DNA of 64,000 nucleotides from Acanthopleura granulata (lineage: Eukaryota; Mollusca; Polyplacophora; Chitonida; Chitonidae): the NCBI GenBank assembly GCA_016165875.1, contig JABBOT010000082.1, positions 1,302,001 to 1,366,000 on the forward strand, written 5' to 3'. Below the pieces are notes generated by a model that ran no database searches, had not been told where the DNA came from, and saw nothing but the letters and a program-made list of their open reading frames with translations. Positions 57,254 to 64,000 of this stretch are shown here, piece after piece. Each line of letters starts with the position of its first letter. Position 1 is the stretch's first letter. A program made the position numbers and the translations under genes.

Positions 57254-58567
57254 TATACGACATAACAGGGGCAGTTTTTTGAGAGTGCACTTTTATCCTC
57301 CACGGTTCGTCGAAGAAGGAGCGATATCTTCACAGAACGAGGGTTCGTAGTTTGGCATGAGTGTCTTTCTTGAACGTCGTATACACAGCCTATCCAGCAG
57401 CCTGTGTGGTGACAATGGACATGCGCCCTCAGTACACTAAAAGCACACTAAGCACAAGTTATCTTGATGAGTACGAAAAACATACAAGAGAAGGACAAAT
57501 GGATACTGCTCATTCCGGCGTCTTCTCGTGATATATTTCTTCAAGAGAAGTCTCTGTCCTAAAATGCGCCCCCGGCTATCTGACCTATATACAGGTATGA
57601 TAACACTTTTGTATCCAAGATTCAGGCACGCAAAAAACGGTGGGGACGAGTAGAGATTGGCTGTATCTCTGAAGTATGTTGAAGTATTGCCAGGTAATTT
57701 TGCAACTAAAAACCATAACCAATAATAGTGGGAAAAAGTAAATTACTTGGTCCTACAATTAAAAAGGAAAGAATATTATCCAATGTGCGAGTGCCCCTGT
57801 ACTCTGTTTCTATGGTGACAGGACACTATTACCTGCATTCCAGCTGGCTTATTTTGAGAAAATGCCAGTCAACCTTTGACGATATTTGGATATGTTGTAG
57901 GCCAGGCATCTAGTTGATACGATATATCACTTGGGCCAGGAAAAATTAGGGAATACACTTTTAGGTTGGTCTGCTGGGTGAAATAACTTCACAAATATTA
58001 AGGCTATTTTTGTGTTCTTATATTAAGGCTATTTTTGTGTTCTTATACCCATAAAGCTTCCGACGCCTAGGCAACCCCTAGCTGGACCATCGCCTATGAG
58101 GATGGGATATTACTTCCGCTTTTTCATCCATCTCATTTGACGCCTCCTCCACCTCTCACACAAACGTAGCTATTAAACTCAAAATGAAGCCTAGACTTAG
58201 CTCAGGGGTGTGTATAAATTGTGAATGTTTATTACATTACATGGTCTTACAGCGGTAATGAAAGTGCCAGTGATAGGCCTAATTCAGGGAATTCAGAGAA
58301 TTTTGAATTGAATGTCATGCCTACACTAAGAGATAAGAAAAATCTGAATTTTCCAATGGGGCTAATTCATGTCAGGAAATTTAGGAAAAAAGACTAGATC
58401 GACTGAGTAACTGAATACTCCTCTTATTATCTTACTGACTCATACATGGTATCCAAACAATCAGATGAGTCTTTAATGTCTTGGTCGATCTGGTCATATG
58501 ACTCAGAGTGTTTTCCGAGTTGAATTAACTCTACTGGAAACCTCTGCTATCCGATACTCAAACTTTT
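57254..58567. other. No recognisable gene
   Basis: Contains a direct 25-bp duplication at 57998-58047 ('attaaggctatttttgtgtt' + 'cttat'). Nothing else identified. Confidence 0.4.
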
Positions 58568-58789
58568 CTCTCATTGTAGACACTCGACTGTCCTGCCCGG
58601 ATTTCTCTCAGTGTAGAAACTCGACTGTCTTCCCCGGATTTCTCTCAGTGTAGAAACTCATCTGTCTTCCCCGGATTTCTCTCAGTGTAGAAACTCGACT
58701 GTCTTTCCCGGATTTCTCTCAGTGTAGAAACTCATCTGTCTTCCCCGGATTTCTCTCAGTGTAGAAACTCGACGGTCTTCCTCGCATCA
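58568..58789. repeat. 37-bp minisatellite, six units, alternating variants
   Basis: Unit 'ctctcagtgtagaaactcga' + 'ctgtcttccccggattt'. Units 2-6 alternate 'ctcgac' and 'ctcatc', which indicates amplification of a 74-bp dimer. The outer units carry more changes. Confidence 0.95.
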
Positions 58790-58928
58790 ATGGAAACTGT
58801 TGAGCGCTTCTCTCTTCCCCTGCTACCATCTTCATTTACTATTTATACATATTGTTGTTTTTTTTTTTTTTTTGTTTTATTTTTTTTTTTTGGCATATTC
58901 CTTTAGGAACTGGTGTTATAGGTTGTTT

Positions 58929-59290
58929 TAACTGCCTCGGTGGTCTAGTGATTAGAGCGTGCGTCTCAAGGTCGGGAGATTCGGGTTCAATCCCACATCA
59001 GGTCACATCAAAGATTTAAAAATGGTGTTTATTGCTGCCTCGCTTGGAGCTCAGGACTGAGAGGTTAGAGTAAGGAAATGGGACTGGTCGGCCCGGTGTC
59101 ACTATAATGTGACTGGGTAGGGTGTCATGTGTGGTGTCTTCGGCATGATTTTCCACTCGCGTTAGCAATTTGGCGGCATGGACTCACCCTGCGACAAGAA
59201 GGCACAGTATATATATATATATATATATATACTGTATATGCTAAGGGCTTCACGTCGTCATATGATTGAGCCACACGTTCATAAATCCAG
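58929..59290 (+). mobile_element. tRNA-derived SINE, family 2, with a (TA)n interruption
   Basis: Head 'ctgcctcggtggtctagtga' (box A) and 'gggttcaatccc' (box B), body 'gggactggtcggcccggtgt', then 'atttggcggcatggactcac'. A perfect palindromic (TA)n tract (about 59203-59234, 'cagtatatat...atatactg') interrupts it before 'cacgtcgtcatatgattgag'. The 'cgacgttaaac' end is lost. A weak resemblance to a tRNA gene is explained by the head. Confidence 0.85.
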
Positions 59291-60063
59291 ACAGTGGTTC
59301 GCTTTCTTCCTGACGATAATTGGCGCTCAGTTTTCCGTGCCAGAGCTTCCTGGACGGCCTCTGCATGAACCTTCGCCCTTTGAACTAGAACAGTCGACCC
59401 TGGCCTGTGAAAATTAGGGCCTACCTGGAGATATCCATTGGTAAGTGGGGAGGAAACTGTGCAATACAAGAGAAAAATCCTTGAGTGGGCCCTGTGCGTA
59501 CAAGACCAGTCAAATAAATAATAAACAGCTTGAGGAAAAACAAAATGGTAAAAATATTTTACGGAGAGCGATATAAACTTGAAAAATAATAAATGCTTAT
59601 GTGTTTCGGTGTCCCTGCAGACGTTACAGCCCTTCTTTGACCTAGCGTTAGTATAAAATACAAAAAAAAAACACAAAAAAACGAATGTGCGCAGATTAAA
59701 CGTGATCTAAGACGAATAATTTAATTACATTCATGAATTAAGGTTTCATGCGTACCCAACACTTAACAGTCCGCTGCAAACTGTCGCTCTTCCCCTCCCA
59801 TTACCCCCTCCCATTACCCCTCCCCACCACTCTCACGTGATGTAGACGTGTTGGCGTCAACATCAAATGAACCTGTGTCATACAACTCTCCGCGATTTGG
59901 GTACATTCGAATAAACCATGGAGAGTGTACTTGCAACAACATTTGTGACAAGATCTTTGATTAGTTGATATCTATCGAATCGTCCAATCAAACGACATGT
60001 TATGTCGGCCTGTTATGTGACAGAACCTGACGAAGATAGGAAAACCGTAGTTCAGTTGCCAAT
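59291..60063 (+). promoter_or_regulatory. Upstream region and presumed 5' UTR of the GPR107-like gene
   Basis: Immediately upstream of the proposed start. It has a pyrimidine-rich stretch ('cttcccctcccattacccc', about 59790-59825) and a CACGTGA E-box at about 59834, spaced about 230 bp from the ATG. No clear TATA box. The transcription start cannot be fixed from sequence alone. Confidence 0.3.
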
Positions 60064-63005
60064 ATGTTTATACATATTTGCTTCTTTGCGCTGTTTGTAT
60101 CAGTTAACTGCCGAATACACAATCTGATTCTTATGGTAATGTATTGGAGTGTTTTACTTATGTGGCAAATTTTGTTTCCAGGAAAGAGAAAATAGAATTT
60201 GCACTGTCAGTCGTGGCACTGAAAACGTTGTTAGCCTCACCAAGTGTCCAGTTTTCGTATCGTTTCCGCATTGTTGTACTCAAACTCTAATTTACAGCAA
60301 ACCTTAGCAAAATTTATGACTTGATACAGGTGCTTGGTCATAATGGGTATAGTTTAGTCACTAGCTCTGAAGCCATGACCTTATTCAAGTTGGGGAAAGT
60401 AGCTCGATCGAGGTGATACAGCTGTAACGGGGTATTATAGCTCCATTGAGGTATCCCCCTGTAGCTCGTTCGAGGTATTCACCGGTACAAAAGGCGAACT
60501 CATTCCACAGCTCGCCACATGCTCAACCTCGCCAGTAAAAGTGAATCGACAACAACAACATAGGTCACCGGCCTTCAAGCCATGTACCTTTTTCCAAATA
60601 ATTTGGTCCCCTTTAAAATTACTTGAAGTTTAAACAGTATACATTACTGTGTTACTTCTTAGTTCGCTCCCTTTACAGGTCCAATTCTAATTTAATTTAC
60701 TGCTATTTTCCTTATTTTTTCTCACCCACGTGCGTTCACTTCCATTTTCTCCACTATAAATCACATGACTGCGCTAAAGTGTGTACTTTCAAACTTACAT
60801 AGATATTTCTGTGAGCTTTCTTCCGAGCTAGAATTTTGCTGGCCTCACCTTCGTTCCTTGGTAGCCTGCCTCTCTCAGAGATTATTTCACCACTTTAAAC
60901 CAAAACCAACTTGTGATAATAACCACCGCATCCCCTATAAACAAAATGTCATGCGACTTTAATACTTTTGTTAAATTTGGCCCCATCTAAAATTTTGTAC
61001 AGCAGAATTAATGATATCTGACCACACAATTTGCCTGCAGTGTGAGGCAGTGGAACTCTTGACTCTGTTGGTAAGCGGTAGTCATATATCGAAGCAAAGG
61101 CAGAGACACGTAGGGCTAGTAAGCATAGTAGTAAATAGTAACCCTGATACTAGTTGTGGACTCCCAGCTCCTTTTCTTAGGGTGACTTTGGTCTTGATGG
61201 TTACATTTATTTATTTGATTGGTGTTTTATGCTGCGCACAAGAATATTTCACTTATATGACGGCAGCCAGCATTATGGTGGGAGGAAACCGAGCAGAGCC
61301 TGGGGGAAACTCACGACCATCTGCAGGTGGCTGGCAGACCTTTCAAATCAGGGTCTGTCTCTAAGCTTATGCCTTTACCTCTATTTGCCCAGTCTCTCCC
61401 AGACCTTTGATTTTTTTTGTGAGCAGGTGTGGGGTACATTATCACACCCCTTGCAGAGGACATGGAAGATCAGGGATGCGATTTGCACACCTACACTCAC
61501 CCCCCCCCCTCCCCCCGACTCTTCATTACTACAGACGTTTGTTATTTGCACACCTAGATTATGTTTCAGGAGTGTGCTGGGTGTGGGAGTGTGATATCAT
61601 GCCTCAAATACGAAGGCCTGCTCTCTCATGTTAACTCTGTCAGAATTGGACCCTGAGACAACCCTTGGCCAAACTTATGCCTGGAAGCCAATGTTAGCAG
61701 GGCTTGAAACAGCGATCAGGTTGGTGAGAGGCTCCTGGGTCTTTACGCTGCGCTAGCGCGTTAACCCCTTGAGCCACGGAGACCTCTCACCTTCCAGTAA
61801 AATCCTGAGAGTGTCCTTGATATGCTCTATGGTCCTCTGCAAATACATAGTGTATGTTATTCTACTATAGGGTTGCTTACTTCAGCACAAGTAATATGAA
61901 CACCTGTGGAAGACTTACTGTGATATTGGTCTTATTCCATCCTGAATTTCCTAAGAGCCTGATCTCAACAGAACGTAAATTTCCTTAAGAAAATTATTCT
62001 GTTGACAATTCCTCTCATACCTGAATGCTAAAGTTAATTTCATCAGAAAGAAAAATCATTCTGTTGTCGTTATACACCTGTCAGTCAAGACTCTTTTGTT
62101 CGGCAGAATGATGACAGACAACAGATCACGCTGAGTACGTTTGGGTTTTTGCGGGAAGGTACGCTGAAGGTCAACGTGAGCCTGTTCTCCTACAACCACA
62201 GACCAGTTAGAAAAAATAACCATATCTCCACCAATGGAATGGTGAGACGTTTTTGTATGAATTCATATTTTGTGGTTAACAGATCTGTGTTTGTGGTTTA
62301 TCAATCCTTGGTTGTAGTTTTTTGAGTGCTTGGTTGTAGTTTTGTGAATGCCTAGTTGTAGTTTTTGATTCCATGGTTGTAGGTTATGAATCCTCGTTTA
62401 TAGTTTATGAATCCATGATGGTAAATGTTGTTTATGAATCTCTGTTTAATAAAACTTCATACCTTTTGCTGCATGCAGTGGTGATTCATTCCCAAGCTGA
62501 CTTGACTATTGTTCTCTTGCACTGCAAGAATAATGCATTATCAGTTTGCTCACAGATTGTCATCGCAAATGCAGGAATGAACAATAGACTACACAACTTT
62601 GACTAGAATTACCTTTGGCAAGAAAGGTTCCCCATTCATGTGTACAGTCTATGTAACCCAATTTATAGCCCAAGGTTTCATGGTTGCAGTTTAAAAACTG
62701 TTTGCTTTGTTGGGTTATTTTCTGAGGTCTGTTGATCTCAGAATTCAGAAAGGTGTTTTGAGGTTAATTTGGAAGATAGGATGATATTCCACTGTCAGTA
62801 TATACTGTCAAGTCAATATATACTGTCAAGTTTAGTCACTAAAAGTATGATTTTATGACCGTTTAGTTTTGTACATGTATCTGCCTCTATAAATGAAAGT
62901 TTATAGCAGGTGAATGACAGATGAATTAGCATGTCACGTTTGTTTCACTTTCAGTTTGCCTTCACCCTGAGTAAGACAGATAACACAGGCGTCAATGATT
63001 ACCTG
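60064..63005 (+). CDS. GPR107: GPR107/GPR108-like seven-transmembrane protein, first three coding exons (gene continues past the window)
   Basis: Three exons assemble in phase 0. Exon 1, 60064-60135, encodes a signal peptide (MFIHICFFALFVSVNC) followed by RIHNLILM, with donor 'ggtaatg'. Exon 2, 62107-62241, follows the acceptor 'cttttgttcggcag' and encodes NDDRQQITLSTFGFLREG and the VNVS motif, with donor 'ATG|gtgaga'. Exon 3, 62955-63005, follows 'tttcactttcag' and encodes FAFTLSKTDNTGVNDYL, with donor 'CTG|gtgagt'. The order (R-I-H-x-L, then L-x-TFGF with V-N-V-S, then G/AF-x-L-x-KT-x-N-x-G) is that of the luminal N-terminal domain of the GPR107/GPR108 family. Those proteins have a GOLD-like luminal domain and seven membrane spans and act in Golgi/endosomal trafficking. 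The 7TM part is outside the window. I cannot separate GPR107 from GPR108 orthology. Intron 1 (1.97 kb) hosts a nested SINE, and intron 2 a 22-bp tandem repeat. Confidence 0.72.
61206..61790 (-). mobile_element. SINE family 1 split by a ~330-bp insertion, in intron 1 of the GPR107-like gene
   Basis: The tail half is at 61206-61345 ('tttgattggtgttttatgct'; 'cattatggtgggaggaaacc'; 'ggctggcagacctttc'). The head half resumes at about 61680 ('ggaagccaatgttagcaggg', then 'gcgctagcgcgttaacccct' and 'gagccacggagacc'). The interval 61346-61680 is unrelated and includes a C-rich tract at about 61499-61516. 'cttatgcct' occurs near both ends of the inserted segment (61367, 61675) and may be part of its boundary. 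Confidence 0.78.
62262..62440. repeat. Degenerate 22-bp tandem repeat in intron 2
   Basis: Seven or so units of the type 'ttgtagttttgtgaatgcct' + 'gg', drifting to 'tatagtttatgaatccatga' at the right. The frame 62373-62606 across it is not an exon. Confidence 0.8.
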
Positions 63006-63394
63006 GTGAGTATTGCTGTCTCGCCTCAGGTGTTTTGTTGGAACTGGTCAGTACCTGGTACTTAACACGGCATTCTCATGTTCATTGTTGCAGAAAAGTT
63101 TTTTCACTCAAGCATGCTTTTAATAGTCTTACCAGTATGAAGGGATACCTGTGCAGGTTGAAGATTTCTTAGTTCCTCACCTGGAGATAGAAAAGCTGAA
63201 AGGTCTGTTTATGCTGCAATACAAGATGTGCAAATGGCAAACAATGCAAGGTTCAATCCCAGCCTTGGGTGTGGGATTCCTTCAGCATGCCGGGAATGGT
63301 TCATGGCTGCATGCGATTCTTGTCTTTCAGTCACTAAGTCACCTGGTACCTGGGTTCAGTCCCATTCCCGGACAAGGAATTTTTAAGATTTTCC
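63006..63394. other. Start of intron 3 of the GPR107-like gene
   Basis: No further exon was recognised. A direct 15-bp-scale duplicate 'atatactgtcaagt' sits just upstream in intron 2 (62800-62832). Confidence 0.4.
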
Positions 63395-63925
63395 TGCCTT
63401 GGCTGCACTTTGGGCCTTGGCTGCACTTCAGACCTAGGTTACACTTCTGGTCTTGGTTGCACTTCTGATCTTGGTTGCACTTCAGGCCTAGAATGTACTT
63501 CAGGCCTTGTTTACATTTTGGGCCTTGGTTGCTCCCTGGGACTAGGTTGCACTTCTGATCTTGGTTCCATTTTGGGCCTTGCTTGCATTTTGGGCCTTCG
63601 GTTGCACTTCGGGTTTCATTGCACTTTGGGCCATGGTTGCACTTTGGGCCTTGGTTGTACTTAGGGCCTTTGCTTGCATTTTGGGCCTAGGTTACACTTC
63701 ATGTCTTGGTTGCACTCGGGGCCTAGGTTACTGTTCCTTTCTTGGTTGTACTTTGGCTCTTGGTTGCACTTCTGGTCATGGTTGCACGTCTGGCCTAGGT
63801 TGCACTTCGGGCCTTGGTTGCATTTAGGCCTACGTTGCACTTCAGGTCTTCGTTGCACTTCGGGTCTTCGTTGCACTTCAGGACTTGGTTGCACTTCAGG
63901 TCTTGATTGCACTTTGGGCCTTGAT
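63395..63925. repeat. 18-bp tandem repeat, about 29 units
   Basis: Unit 'ttgggccttggttgcact', with 'tctggtctt' and 'tcaggccta' variants. Because the unit is a multiple of three, it gives long frames on both strands (GLGCTS on plus, RPEVQR/GPKCNQ on minus). These are explained by the array. It probably lies in intron 3 of the GPR107-like gene. Confidence 0.93.
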
Positions 63926-64000
63926 GACTTGAAGACATCTAGTGCATTTTCTTCTCTGGTCATATACTTGCGCATGAAGTTTGCTTGTTACTGTTTTCCT

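Noticed and set aside
58929..59000. Possible tRNA gene ('ggtctagtgattagagcg' ... 'gggttcaatccc')
   Set aside because: No acceptor-stem pairing is evident, and the sequence continues into a SINE body shared with 56075-56445. It is a tRNA-derived SINE head. The same applies to the heads of family 1 SINEs.
59125..59676. 183-codon minus-strand frame
   Set aside because: It runs antisense through SINE family 2 and a (TA)n tract, giving a tyrosine/isoleucine run. Best explained as chance.
63410..63975. Long frames with GLGCTS (plus) or RPKCNQ (minus) repeats
   Set aside because: By-products of an 18-bp array on both strands, located where intron 3 of the GPR107-like gene should be.

Overview
The window reads as a repeat-rich piece of an animal nuclear genome. 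A lophotrochozoan, most likely a mollusc, is suggested by about a dozen copies of a tRNA-headed SINE with the conserved 'tacgccgtactcaagaa' 3' domain and by a second tRNA-headed SINE family ending in a 'tacgacgttaaac'-type tail. Nothing looks prokaryotic: there are no operons, no dense coding and no Shine-Dalgarno sites, and the best host gene is split by introns. Most long open frames are chance frames in repeats.

Host genes. (1) At 4392-5453 (minus) there is an intact, single-exon, 353-residue seven-transmembrane receptor with atypical rhodopsin-class motifs. Two broken relatives lie on the same strand at about 25.4-26.2 kb and 50.3-51.3 kb. Each carries matching flanking DNA, so the window samples a dispersed receptor array made by segmental duplication and decay. 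(2) At 60064-63005 (plus) the first three coding exons of a GPR107/GPR108-type gene (luminal domain of a seven-transmembrane Golgi/endosomal protein) can be assembled. All junctions are phase 0 and the rest lies beyond the right edge. (3) At 36886-37447 (plus) a 27-bp tandem repeat encodes a Ser/Arg/Glu nonapeptide array, followed by an AT-hook-like basic tail, a good donor, a 106-bp intron and a strong acceptor.

Mobile elements. From left to right: the 5' part of a minus-strand LINE (1-1490); the 3' part of an L1/Tx1-like LINE (6.5-7.9 kb); a decayed Mutator-like transposase (11.6-13.2 kb); a decayed BEL/Pao pol fragment with a 0.5-kb insertion (13.9-16.1 kb); a decayed coiled-coil gene of a transposon-associated type (17.6-18.6 kb); and a plus-strand LINE with a lost RT catalytic aspartate (46.2-49.2 kb).

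Unclassified repeats. Family A (about 200-260 bp) has at least nine recognisable copies and one head-to-head inverted pair (56.7-57.25 kb). Family B has two copies. There is a 0.5-kb foldback at 53.1-53.6 kb and many tandem arrays with units of 17, 18, 22, 23, 27, 29/31, 37, about 60, 61 and about 98 bp. I saw no tRNA or rRNA gene, no CRISPR array and no complete autonomous transposon. The most notable unexplained structures are family A, the receptor array and the 27-bp coding array with its 135-bp higher-order duplication.
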